In this document: piece by piece, positions 32,537 through 41,310 of the stretch
Numbering within the stretch: position 1 is the first letter of the stretch
Layout: each line of letters begins with the position of its first letter
Assembly (NCBI RefSeq): GCF_016591975.1
Contig: NZ_AP024169.1
Coordinates: 2,333,001 to 2,397,000 of the forward strand
DNA: 64,000 nt
From: Anaeromicropila herbilytica
GTDB taxonomy: Bacteria > Bacillota > Clostridia > Lachnospirales > Lachnospiraceae
Reading direction: 5' to 3'
Position numbers and translations under genes: made by a program
The notes under the pieces: model-generated
The model's database searches: none
The model's input: the letters and a program-made list of their open reading frames with translations, nothing else
Told to the model about the DNA's origin: nothing

Positions 32537-34075
32537 TTGTCAATCGTTAATGAAACTATAGTATTAGATTTTTATTTAAAAGAAATTGATGAGGATAATA
32601 TATCTTTTTTAAAGGGTAAAGATTATTTTAAATCAAATGTCAAAGAGAGTATTATCAATTTAAGAAGTGCCCAAAACTTAAGTGAAAAAATAGAAATATC
32701 AAAAGCTTTATGGAAATTGTTATTTGAGTCAGCTATGAGTTACATTGATCCAGATAAAAGGGGGTATGATGAATTATTTCATTATTTTGATGAATATGTG
32801 GAATTCGAGGAATTAATATTTGCTTCTGATTCTTTTTACCGAGATCATACTTTTCATTGCCTATGGGTCTATTTTCTTGGTGAATATGTAATGAAATCAA
32901 AGGAATACGGTTTCTTATTTAAAAATGTTTATAAAAATGAAAATATGTTCAAATCAATTCTTGAAGTATTTAAAAAGACTGGAATTAATGAAAAAGTTGA
33001 AAAACTTGACTATGCCCTTCGAGAGATTCTAAAAACTGAATTATATCAAGACTCTATTTACTGTATATCAGCATTAACACATGATTTAGGCTATCCTTTA
33101 AAGAAGATCAATAAAATTAATAAGTCCATACGTACAATACTACCATATTTTTCTATTAATAATTTTAATGAATTTAATTTTCAGTATGATAATATACAAA
33201 AAAGTAATATCGATAGCTTTATTGAGATATTAACGGATGATATAACTGTAAATGCTCGTAGTAAAGATAATTCAAATGATTTTGGTGAAATTATGTCCAA
33301 AGTATTAAAGCTGGAGAATGATAATCTTATTGGAATCAATGAAGAAGGAATCAAAAATCTTAATAAAGATGAAATAAGTAAATTAGAGAATAGTTCAGAG
33401 GTTATTGTAAAGCTTAAGAAATCTCGTAGTAAATACATTTCTTATTGTAATGACTTTGAAGAATATCAGCACGGAATTATGAGTGCATTTCTTTTAACTA
33501 GAGTGCTAAAAGCATTTACCAATTCTAGATTTACATATGGAAATAAATCTGATATTGATATCTATGATATAGATTTCGCTGATGCTAGCGCTAAGATGAA
33601 GATTCTAACTTCTATTACAAGTCATACAAATAGCAACTATCGAATCGATGATTTAGCAAACAATGAGGCTATTCTTACCTTTATTGATGAACTTGAGGAG
33701 TTTTCAAGAATATCAAGAGCAAATCAAAATAGGCAATATGTTGCAGAATTCTGCAGAACGGATCTGTCTGAGGAAGATGGAGTATTTAATATTGACTTTA
33801 TATTTGATAATGAAGAATTAGATAATCTAGATCCTGAAAGAGCCTTCAAAGGAAGATGCAAGAGATTTCTTACTTTATTCCATATAACAGAATTATCTGA
33901 GAATCTTAAGCTTAGACTTCGTTGCATTGGTAAATTATCGTATGATTCGAATGTATACACATTAGAAATAGCCAGAAAATTCGCTAAAATAACAATAAAC
34001 GGTGAAGAGAAGAACATTCCACAATACCTAAAAGGTAGACAATTCTATTCGAGAGATGAATATGCTAACCTATAG
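32537..34075 (+). CDS. HD-domain-like protein of unknown function
   Basis: 512 residues, soluble, no signal peptide. A pattern like a metal-dependent HD phosphohydrolase is visible: a first His in FYRDHTFHCLWVY (about residue 100) and the HD pair in CISALTHDLGYPLKK (about 175-190). A later LTSITSHTNSNYRIDD segment could supply further ligands. The long spacing between these elements is unusual and I cannot place the family. The start is TTG (32537) behind an excellent AAAGGAGGAA site. The gene stands alone between its own promoter and terminator. Possible roles include nucleotide hydrolysis or signalling, but this is unproven. Confidence 0.6.
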   Translation: MSIVNETIVLDFYLKEIDEDNISFLKGKDYFKSNVKESIINLRSAQNLSEKIEISKALWKLLFESAMSYIDPDKRGYDELFHYFDEYVEFEELIFASDSFYRDHTFHCLWVYFLGEYVMKSKEYGFLFKNVYKNENMFKSILEVFKKTGINEKVEKLDYALREILKTELYQDSIYCISALTHDLGYPLKKINKINKSIRTILPYFSINNFNEFNFQYDNIQKSNIDSFIEILTDDITVNARSKDNSNDFGEIMSKVLKLENDNLIGINEEGIKNLNKDEISKLENSSEVIVKLKKSRSKYISYCNDFEEYQHGIMSAFLLTRVLKAFTNSRFTYGNKSDIDIYDIDFADASAKMKILTSITSHTNSNYRIDDLANNEAILTFIDELEEFSRISRANQNRQYVAEFCRTDLSEEDGVFNIDFIFDNEELDNLDPERAFKGRCKRFLTLFHITELSENLKLRLRCIGKLSYDSNVYTLEIARKFAKITINGEEKNIPQYLKGRQFYSRDEYANL

Positions 34076-34132
34076 ACAATTACATTAGGCGGCAACATTC
34101 TAATTGATAGATGAATAGAGATAGAAAATGAC

Positions 34133-34186
34133 AATCCCAAGTATGATTTTTATTTTTGTATAACAAAATATCATACTTGGGATTTT
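34133..34186 (+). terminator. Terminator of the HD-like gene
   Basis: Perfect 15-bp stem AATCCCAAGTATGAT / ATCATACTTGGGATT with a T-rich loop and TT after the stem. Confidence 0.85.
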
Positions 34187-34400
34187 AGGTCCAAATGTTA
34201 AAAAACCATGTTTTGAATTCTACAAATAATTATTGTTTATGAATTAATACAAAAAATTACTTTCTTTTTCCAAATATATGGATTATAATGATTCCTGCAC
34301 AATTAAATATTAAACCTTCGGTTTTCTTTGGCAAAATCCAAAGAAGGCGGACCGACTTGGAAAGATATTCTAAAAATATTACTACCAGGAGGAAGCAAAC
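34187..34400 (+). promoter_or_regulatory. Upstream region of the ABC-2 exporter operon
   Basis: It contains a TTATAAT-type -10 element near 34284-34290 and a hairpin at about 34322-34349 (TTTTCTTTGG / CCAAAGAAGG, flanked by CGGT/ACCG) ahead of the ribosome-binding site. No T-run follows the hairpin, so it is not a plain terminator. No known riboswitch class was recognised. Confidence 0.4.
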
Positions 34401-35189
34401 ATGATAAAAGTAGAACATGTAAGCAAGACTTATAAGGTCTTTAAACGAGATGCAGGCTTTCAGTCCGCATTCAAAGCTCTATTCCATAAGGAGTACGAGC
34501 TAGTGTCAGCTCTAAATGACGTATCTTTTACCATTGAAGATGGTGAGATGGTTGGCTATATCGGCCCCAATGGCGCTGGTAAGAGTTCCACCATTAAAAT
34601 CTTAAGTGGTATCTTAACTCCAGAAGAAGGAATCGTAAAGATTAATGGACAGATTCCTTGGAAGAATCGAATTGCACATGTTAAGGAAATTGGTGTTGTA
34701 TTTGGACAACGTTCTCAGTTATGGTGGGATGTTCCTGTCCTTGATTCTTTCCAACTCTTAAAAGACATCTATAGTATTAGCGAGAAAACATACAAAGATA
34801 ATCTAGAAGAATTAACTTCCCTATTGAATTTATCAGACCTCTTACAGACCCCAACTAGGCAGTTATCACTTGGCCAGAGAATGCGTTGTGAGATTGCTGC
34901 ATCACTGCTTCATAGCCCAAAGATTTTATTTCTCGATGAGCCAACAATTGGTCTAGATGCTGTATCTAAATTAGCAGTTAGAGAATTTATTAAATCTTTG
35001 AATCAAAAACATAAAACTACTGTTATTCTAACAACTCATGATATGCAGGACATTGAAGCGTTAACAAATCGAATTATCTTAATTGGTAAGGGACGTGTAT
35101 TAATGGACGGTACAATTGATGATATTAAAATTCATGGCGATAATATGGATGAAGCAGTTGCTAACCTTTATCATGAATATCAGATATAG
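34401..35189 (+). CDS. ABC-2 type transporter ATP-binding protein
   Basis: 262-residue ATPase with Walker A GPNGAGKSS, Q-loop region GVVFGQRSQLWWDVPV, signature LSLGQRMRCEIA, Walker B ILFLDEPTIGLD and switch His TTHDMQDIE. The FGQRSQLWWDVP segment is characteristic of the ATPases that work with two PF06182 (ABC2_membrane_6) permeases, an arrangement seen in three-gene exporters sometimes annotated as viologen or daunorubicin-like efflux. Both permeases follow directly. The ribosome-binding site is CCAGGAGGAAG. Confidence 0.92.
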   Translation: MIKVEHVSKTYKVFKRDAGFQSAFKALFHKEYELVSALNDVSFTIEDGEMVGYIGPNGAGKSSTIKILSGILTPEEGIVKINGQIPWKNRIAHVKEIGVVFGQRSQLWWDVPVLDSFQLLKDIYSISEKTYKDNLEELTSLLNLSDLLQTPTRQLSLGQRMRCEIAASLLHSPKILFLDEPTIGLDAVSKLAVREFIKSLNQKHKTTVILTTHDMQDIEALTNRIILIGKGRVLMDGTIDDIKIHGDNMDEAVANLYHEYQI

Positions 35190-35200
35190 GAGGTAAGCAT

Positions 35201-35950
35201 ATGAGAAAATACTTATCTTTCTTTCGTCTTCGATTTTCTATGGGATTACAATATCGCTCTGCAGCACTCGCAGGTATATTTACTCAATTTATATGGGGGA
35301 TTATGGAGATACTCGTTTTTCGAGCATTTTATCAATCTGATTCGAATGCATTTCCGATGACAATGCAAGCAACATCCTCCTATATTTGGTTACAAGAAGC
35401 ATTTTTAGCTTTATTTATGGTAACGTTTATGGAGAATGAGATTTTTCTATCGGTTAATAATGGAGATATTGCTTATGAATTATGTCGTCCGATTGATATA
35501 TACAACATGTGGTTTAGCAGAAGTGTGGCACACCGCTTGTCAAGGGCGGTACTGCGTTGTATGCCCATTCTTGTTATTACAATTTTTATACCTAAGCCAT
35601 ACGGCTTAATGATTCCAAAAACAGTGACAACCTTTTTGTTATTTTTACTAACTTTAATATTAGGACTTTCTGTAGCAGTAGCATTTTGCATGATAATATA
35701 TATGTTAACTTTTTTTACTATCTCAGCTATGGGAGTTAAAATGATAGCTATGTCCCTGGTAGAATTCTTTGCGGGTGCAGTAATCCCATTACCGTTTTTC
35801 CCAAATCCTATCAGAAGATGGATGGAATTACTTCCTTTCGCCTCCATGCAAAATGTTCCTCTTCGAATATATTCAGGTGATCTGACAGGTAATGCAATAC
35901 AAGACGTCTTTTTTCTTAACTTGTATTGGTCAATTTTTAGTATCGTTTAA
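35201..35950 (+). CDS. ABC-2 family permease (PF06182-like), first
   Basis: 249-residue integral membrane protein with six predicted helices, starting MRKYLSFFRLRFSMGLQYRS as usual for the family. It stops abruptly at YWSIFSIV, about 15-20 residues before the usual family C-terminus (a basic segment after the last helix). The second permease begins within its last 59 bp in another frame. Ribosome-binding site TAGGAGG. Probably one half of the export channel. Confidence 0.8.
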   Translation: MRKYLSFFRLRFSMGLQYRSAALAGIFTQFIWGIMEILVFRAFYQSDSNAFPMTMQATSSYIWLQEAFLALFMVTFMENEIFLSVNNGDIAYELCRPIDIYNMWFSRSVAHRLSRAVLRCMPILVITIFIPKPYGLMIPKTVTTFLLFLLTLILGLSVAVAFCMIIYMLTFFTISAMGVKMIAMSLVEFFAGAVIPLPFFPNPIRRWMELLPFASMQNVPLRIYSGDLTGNAIQDVFFLNLYWSIFSIV

Positions 35951-36620
35951 TATGTTTTTAGGTGTCTATTTTATGTTTCAAAGGTTTCATAGTGTTAACG
36001 GCTTTCGATTCCATGAGGTTTTATTATGCTTTAGCATCATGTTAATGGAATTTAGCTTAGCAGAAGCTTTAGCAAGAGGGTTTGACACATTCTCTAGTAC
36101 CATTAGCAATGGTGAATTTGATCGAATTATGGTTCGACCTCGAAATGAGATCTTTCAAGTATTAGGTAGTAAAATCGAATTCACAAGAGTTGGGCATATC
36201 CTACAGGCAATTGTAATGTTTATCTATGGAATCCTTCGTAGTGATATTATATGGGATTATAAAAAGATACTTACGGTTCTCTTTATGCTTATTGGAGGAA
36301 CCTTAGTATTTACAGGAATCTTTTTGATTTTTGCAGCTTTTTGTTTTTTTACTACAGAGGGGCTAGAATTTATGAATGTATTTATCTATGGAGCAAGAGA
36401 GTATGGCAAATATCCAATCAGTATCTATGGAAAAAGAATGTTGCAGATCTGTACATTTATCGTTCCATATGCATTGATTCAGTATTATCCACTTCTGTAT
36501 TTACTAGGTAGAGGGAAGAATTGGTATATGTTTTTACCACTGCTTGCATCCTTATTTCTAGTTCCTTGTTATATATTTTGGAAAGTCGGAGTAAGGCATT
36601 ATAAATCGACTGGTTCTTGA
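35892..36620 (+). CDS. ABC-2 family permease (PF06182-like), second, short N-terminus
   Basis: 242 residues, six predicted helices, with NGEFDRIMVRPRNEIFQVLG and the C-terminal YYPLLYLLGRGKNW, both typical of the second permease. It begins MQYKTSFFLTCIGQF, which corresponds to about residue 16 onward of the first permease (LQYRSAALAGIFTQF), so the usual first 15 residues are missing. The reading frame is closed just upstream (stop at 35883-35885), and the ATG has no clear ribosome-binding site. An alternative start is ATG 35952, next to the first permease's stop. A small deletion at the junction of the two genes is the simplest explanation. Confidence 0.7.
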   Translation: MQYKTSFFLTCIGQFLVSFNMFLGVYFMFQRFHSVNGFRFHEVLLCFSIMLMEFSLAEALARGFDTFSSTISNGEFDRIMVRPRNEIFQVLGSKIEFTRVGHILQAIVMFIYGILRSDIIWDYKKILTVLFMLIGGTLVFTGIFLIFAAFCFFTTEGLEFMNVFIYGAREYGKYPISIYGKRMLQICTFIVPYALIQYYPLLYLLGRGKNWYMFLPLLASLFLVPCYIFWKVGVRHYKSTGS

Positions 36621-36756
36621 TGCAAATTTGATTAAGGAACGAGGAGAATCTTCACATCAACTATCTGTTGAGCTTAATTCAACAAATGATTGATAGTCTA
36701 TCTTCTTAAGCATGTATATAATATTTCATATAAATACATGAAAAGAGGAATTAGTT

Positions 36757-37745
36757 GTGGTAAATGCTCAATATAATAAAAAGATTTTTGTGGGTTATCT
36801 AATTAAGGGACAGCTAAAAAAAGCTATAAGATATTTAGGAACAATTTGAAGAAAAAAAGGATTTAGTCAGAAAGTATGATAGACTATTTCAATCACAAGG
36901 TCACAAAAGCTTGTTTTATACCAAAGATAAAGAATTAGTGAATATACTCTCCGTTTATGAACAATATTACAAGGAAGTGTTCATCGATGAAGTGAGTCCT
37001 ATTATTGCAGAAAGTAATTTAATAGATACATTCAATAGATTATATTCGTTGATGATTCCTTGTAAAAAAATTGAAGAAGCCGAGAAGCATATAGAATCTA
37101 TTTTCAACGATGTAGGATATTGTTTTTTAGGAGGATATACACAAGAATACCTTGGGCCATATATATGGAAGGATACAACACCTATTACATACAAAGTAAT
37201 GCTACATCATAGACCGTTTGAACTTACTGTTAATATGTGTTAATATGTTAGATGGTTTTATTTCAAAGGGATGGCTTAGTTATATATCATTTGGTAAGAT
37301 TTCGACTGGAGGATGGACAACAGACAATGGAACGCTATATTGTGTGAAAGAAGGATATAAGAATAAGTTTGGAAAACCTGATTTTGAGATATCTTATCTA
37401 AAACATGAAGCTCAACACGCCTATGATAATCTAATGTACAAGAAAATGCATCCTAAAGATATGGAATACCGTGCAAAACTTACAGAGTTGATAGAATATC
37501 CAAATATAAAACTATTTAAAAATTTCTTAGCACAAGCAGATTGTAATATTAATAATTCACATAGTTATGCATCCTATAAAATAGTTCAGAATTTATCGAA
37601 GATGATTTTTCATAATGAATATGAAGCAGACAGTCAAAAATGGTCAAGAAAGGGGAAAATGATTCGAACATGTTCTCAAAAATTATTTGAAGAAAATACA
37701 GCACTACTTGAATTACACAAGAGTGAAACAATTGACATTATCTAA
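36757..37745 (+). pseudogene. Putative zinc metallopeptidase gene broken by two frameshifts
   Basis: Three frames together give about 325 residues. The first starts at GTG 36757 (ribosome-binding site AAAAGAGGAA) and runs to a TGA at 36847. Downstream coding continues one frame over (QFEEKKDLVRKYDRLF from 36842) to a stop at 37241-37243. The third frame resumes at VNMLDGFISKGWLSYI and ends at 37745. The second break is a tandem 10-bp duplication, GTTAATATGT at 37229-37238 and 37239-37248; removing one copy restores ELTVNMLDGFISKG. The last part has an HExxH-type motif (LKHEAQHAYD) and NEYEADSQKW, compatible with a gluzincin-like peptidase. I do not recognise the family. The frameshifts could also be sequencing errors, though a 10-bp duplication makes that less likely. 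Confidence 0.75.
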
Positions 37746-37777
37746 TTTAAAGGAATGCTTCGAATATTGTAATTATT

Positions 37778-38602
37778 ATGATTAAGAATTCATTTCAATT
37801 CAATAGACGTTCAAGGTTACGAATCTATTTTGGAAAAAAGTATTATACATGTAAAAGATATTTATATTGGTTACTAGGACCTGACATATTTTCAAAAGAT
37901 AAGCCATTATCCAGTGATTGCAACTATGAATATATTATTCATCATACGCCACTAATTCGTGATTTAAAAGACGTTGAACTATTCCTTCAATATAATAAAG
38001 TTGAGAATCTTAAAATAGCAATTTCTAAGATAAATAATATAGTCATTCATCCAGGGGAGACATTTTCATTCTGGAGATTGCTTGGTAAGCCGACTAGGGC
38101 AAAAGGATATAAAGAAGGTCTTATTCTGGATTCAGGTCATTTAAGAAAAGGAGTTGGTGGAGGGCTATGTCAGCTAACCAATATGCTATATTGGATGGCC
38201 CTACATACACCTTTAACAATTACAGAACGTTATCGACATAGTTATGATGTATTTCCAGATAGCAATCGAATACTTCCATTTGGAAGTGGTGCTACATGCG
38301 TATATAATTACCGTGATCTCATGATAAAGAATAATACGGGGCTTTCATTTCAAATGAAATTGTGGTTAACAGATTCACAACTTTATGGTTGTATTCTTTC
38401 GAATAAACCACCTATTGAGACTTATGAGATTTATGAAAAAGATCACTATTTTAAACAAGAACTATTTAGTAAGTATAGCCGTAATAATATCATTTGTAGA
38501 AAAATATATCATCTTAATGGTGAATTAATTAAGGATGAAGTAGTAGCGGAGAATCATGCATTCATGATGTATGATCCATTAATATCCAGTAAAAATAGCT
38601 GA
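37778..38602 (+). CDS. VanW family protein
   Basis: 274 residues without signal peptide. The VanW domain covers about residues 70-220: IVIHPGETFSFWRLLGKPT, GYKEGLILDSG, GVGGGLCQLTNMLYWMAL and RHSYDVFPDSNRILPFGSG are its recognisable blocks. The domain is found beside vancomycin-resistance genes and in cell-surface proteins of Firmicutes; its biochemical role is not settled. No van genes are nearby. The start ATG has a weak ribosome-binding site, and the upstream neighbour is the broken peptidase gene. Confidence 0.9.
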   Translation: MIKNSFQFNRRSRLRIYFGKKYYTCKRYLYWLLGPDIFSKDKPLSSDCNYEYIIHHTPLIRDLKDVELFLQYNKVENLKIAISKINNIVIHPGETFSFWRLLGKPTRAKGYKEGLILDSGHLRKGVGGGLCQLTNMLYWMALHTPLTITERYRHSYDVFPDSNRILPFGSGATCVYNYRDLMIKNNTGLSFQMKLWLTDSQLYGCILSNKPPIETYEIYEKDHYFKQELFSKYSRNNIICRKIYHLNGELIKDEVVAENHAFMMYDPLISSKNS

Positions 38603-38713
38603 AATGTGCAGAAATGTAAGAGTTTAATTTTTCGTCATAATATTGACTTAATTTTGCCATAATTTCCGAATATTATTTCTTAAAGTTTACATAAAGAAGT
38701 AAAGGAGGAATAT

Positions 38714-39469
38714 ATGAGGAAAATGAAATTTAAGAAAAGATCAATATTTATTATTATCTCAATATTATTACTGAGCAGTATCTTTGGAACTTCAACAGAT
38801 ATCTCAGCAAAAACCTCAAGTAAAAAAACTGTTTATGGTGGTAAGCTAATTATTGTAGGTGATTCAAGAACGAGAAATATGTGCAAATGGGTTAAAACAA
38901 ATGACATTGAGACTCGTTTCGTATCAAAACCAGGGAAAGGTTATGACTGGTTTATTAGTGAGGGAGCAGCTGAAGCAACTAGTATAGCGGAAAGTGGCGA
39001 TACCATACTTGTTTGGCTTGGAGTGAATGATTATGACATGTTTTCTCTTTATAGCAAATATAAGAAAGCCCCATGGGAGCTCTATACTGAGGCTATTAAT
39101 AAATTAGCAAAAACTGATTGGGCAAAATGCAAAGTATGTGTAGCTGGAGTAGGTTATGTTGATCGTGGTAGAATTATTAATTACTATGGTAAAGACAATA
39201 GATCTAACATTTCCTCAATCACCAATAGATTACCAATTAACGGTATTAAAGGTTTTAATACATATTTAAAAACAAAACTAGATTCTAATATTACCTGGAT
39301 TAATACAACTAGTGTGATAGGAATTAAAGCTAGTGATAATTCAACATCATCAAATCTTTGGTTAAAGCGCAGTAATGGTTTATATGATGGTTTACATTAT
39401 AATAAAAAAACTACGCAAAAAATATATGATTATTTTGCTAAAACGGTATTAGAATTAAATGCTAGATAG
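38714..39469 (+). CDS. Secreted SGNH/GDSL-type hydrolase
   Basis: 251 residues. An N-terminal signal peptide (basic MRKMKFKKR then a hydrophobic core, likely cut after ISA near residue 32) indicates export. SGNH blocks are visible: the nucleophile Ser in LIIVGDSRTRN, the Asn in WLGVNDYDM and the catalytic Asp/His in YDGLHYNKKT. Such enzymes deacylate or deacetylate surface polysaccharides and lipids; the substrate here is unknown. The ribosome-binding site is AAAGGAGGAA. A terminator follows at 39576. Confidence 0.85.
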   Translation: MRKMKFKKRSIFIIISILLLSSIFGTSTDISAKTSSKKTVYGGKLIIVGDSRTRNMCKWVKTNDIETRFVSKPGKGYDWFISEGAAEATSIAESGDTILVWLGVNDYDMFSLYSKYKKAPWELYTEAINKLAKTDWAKCKVCVAGVGYVDRGRIINYYGKDNRSNISSITNRLPINGIKGFNTYLKTKLDSNITWINTTSVIGIKASDNSTSSNLWLKRSNGLYDGLHYNKKTTQKIYDYFAKTVLELNAR

Positions 39470-39575
39470 ATAAAATAAGTTAATAGTTTAGATATTAATA
39501 GAATTAAGAAATAATGTTAACAAATAAAGAGAACAAATAGAATAAATAATATAAAATACTTTACAAAATAACTAT

Positions 39576-39623
39576 AAAACATCTGATAATTGCAATCAAT
39601 ATGATTTTTGTCAGATGTTTTTT
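39576..39623 (+). terminator. Terminator of the SGNH hydrolase gene
   Basis: AAAACATCTGA pairs with TCAGATGTTTT across a 24-nt loop, followed by TT. Confidence 0.8.
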
Positions 39624-39643
39624 GCGTGTAATAAACTGGGAGA

Positions 39644-39657
39644 GTTGTAATTACAAC
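39644..39657. promoter_or_regulatory. Perfect 14-bp palindrome upstream of the MATE gene
   Basis: GTTGTAATTACAAC lies about 200 bp before the MATE start. It is a symmetric site of the size bound by dimeric MarR/TetR/GntR-type repressors, but no regulator gene is adjacent. The rest of 39470-39858 is AT-rich with nothing else I can name. Confidence 0.4.
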
Positions 39658-39858
39658 GGTATTAAAAATCAATATAATTTATATTTAACAGGTATTTCTA
39701 ATACATAAATTTCTAATATTTATGATATATGTATTATCTTATAATTATCATGTCTTTTCTCCCGTTAATATTGATTTATCAATTATATTGATTTAAACTT
39801 GTTAAGGGTTTTGAAGGGATATATTCCAGAGAATACGAAATGGAGGTACAATACACAT

Positions 39859-41196
39859 ATGACAAAGAGTAATACTACAGATATGACTACAGGTACGCCG
39901 TTAACAATAATATTAAAGTTTGCGATACCTATTTTTATAGGAAATATCTTCCAACAATTATATAACTTAATTGATACAATTATTGCTGGACATTTTCTTG
40001 GTGATAATGCAATAGCTGCAATTGGAGCAACAACTGCAATATATAGCCTGATCATTAATATGGCAAATGGTTTAAATAATGGTTATGCTATCATAGTAGC
40101 TAGAGCCTTTGGAGAGAAAAATGAAGAAAAACTGAGAAAATCATTTGCAATTATGATTGTTCTTAATATTAGTGCATCCATAGTATTTACAATTTTGTCA
40201 GCTATATTTATTATGCCAGTTTTAGAGTTATTACATACTCCTGAGAAAATCATAGGAGATGCGTATGAATTCATTATAATCATATTGTTCGGTATTGTGA
40301 TAACTATTACATATAACATGTTTGCAGGACTATTAAGAGCAATAGGTAATAGTAGAACACCACTAATATATCTAATTATCTCTTGTGTGGTAAATATTAT
40401 ATTAGACTTTGTATTTATAGTAGGATTACGAACAGGGGTAGGTGGAGCAGCACTAGCGACTATGTTATCACAATTATTATCCGTTATTTTGTGTTTTAGC
40501 TTAGTAATTCGAAAATACCCAGAATTGAAATTGTCAAAAAGACATTTTCAATTTGAGAAAGAATTAGTTATTGAAATGTTTACCACAGGAATATCAATGG
40601 GATTTATGTATTCCATTTTTGCAATTGGTTCTGTTGTGTTACAAAGTGCGATAAATGGTCTTGGAACTGCTATTATTACCGGACATACGGGCGCTAGAAA
40701 AATTGTTGAACTTTGTATGCAGCCTTTATCTACTCTATCCTCAGCAAATGCAACCTTTGTTAGCCAGAATTATGGTGCAGGCAAATATGATAGAATTAAA
40801 GAGGGTATTAGGAAGACTTGTCTATGTGGATTTATCTGGTCAACCATTACTTTGGTCTTTATTTATCTATTTGCACCATTTATAATAAAAGCAATTACTG
40901 GCTCTACGAATCATGAAGTGATTACAAATGCTGTAATGAATCTAAGAATCAACATGCCATTTTATTATCCACTTGGAGTACTACTGGTTCTTCGAACTTC
41001 ACTACAAGGAATTGGTAGAAAAATAGCACCTCTTTTCTCTAGCAGTATAGAATTAATCATGAAATGTTTTGCTACTTTCTTCTTGGTATCACATTTAGGA
41101 TACTTAGGTGTGAGTATAGCGGAACCTTCAACATGGCTTGTATGCATGCTCTTCTTGTTATTTACATATAAGAAGGCTATGAAAGAAATTAAATAG
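39859..41196 (+). CDS. MATE family efflux transporter
   Basis: 445 residues with twelve predicted helices in two MatE repeats. The first repeat has MTTGTPLTIILKFAIPIF, GNIFQQLYNLIDTIIAGHF and NGLNNGYAIIVARAFGEKNE; the second has TGHTGARKIVELCMQPL and FVSQNYGAGKYDRIKEG. Members export drugs or metabolites with Na+ or H+. An in-frame ATG lies upstream at 39799, but ATG 39859 has the good ribosome-binding site (TGGAGGTAC) and the conserved N-terminus, so I use it. The ISL3 element sits in the T-run of its terminator. Confidence 0.93.
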   Translation: MTKSNTTDMTTGTPLTIILKFAIPIFIGNIFQQLYNLIDTIIAGHFLGDNAIAAIGATTAIYSLIINMANGLNNGYAIIVARAFGEKNEEKLRKSFAIMIVLNISASIVFTILSAIFIMPVLELLHTPEKIIGDAYEFIIIILFGIVITITYNMFAGLLRAIGNSRTPLIYLIISCVVNIILDFVFIVGLRTGVGGAALATMLSQLLSVILCFSLVIRKYPELKLSKRHFQFEKELVIEMFTTGISMGFMYSIFAIGSVVLQSAINGLGTAIITGHTGARKIVELCMQPLSTLSSANATFVSQNYGAGKYDRIKEGIRKTCLCGFIWSTITLVFIYLFAPFIIKAITGSTNHEVITNAVMNLRINMPFYYPLGVLLVLRTSLQGIGRKIAPLFSSSIELIMKCFATFFLVSHLGYLGVSIAEPSTWLVCMLFLLFTYKKAMKEIK

Positions 41197-41260
41197 TTAT
41201 TATATCTATACACTATATAACTAATATAAGGATTTAAATTGTTTTTTCACTTGGAGCGTT

Positions 41261-41310
41261 AAAAAGCAACACCTATTTAAAAAAAAATTTAAATAGGTGT
41301 TGCTTTTTTT
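41261..41310 (+). terminator. MATE terminator, T-run abutting the ISL3 element
   Basis: AAAAAGCAACACCTATTT pairs with AAATAGGTGTTGCTTTTT (18 bp), followed by T; the ISL3 left end begins at 41311, directly after seven T. The core (41273-41296) is a 24-bp near-duplicate (one mismatch) of the palindrome at 42787-42810 on the other side of the IS. Confidence 0.85.
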
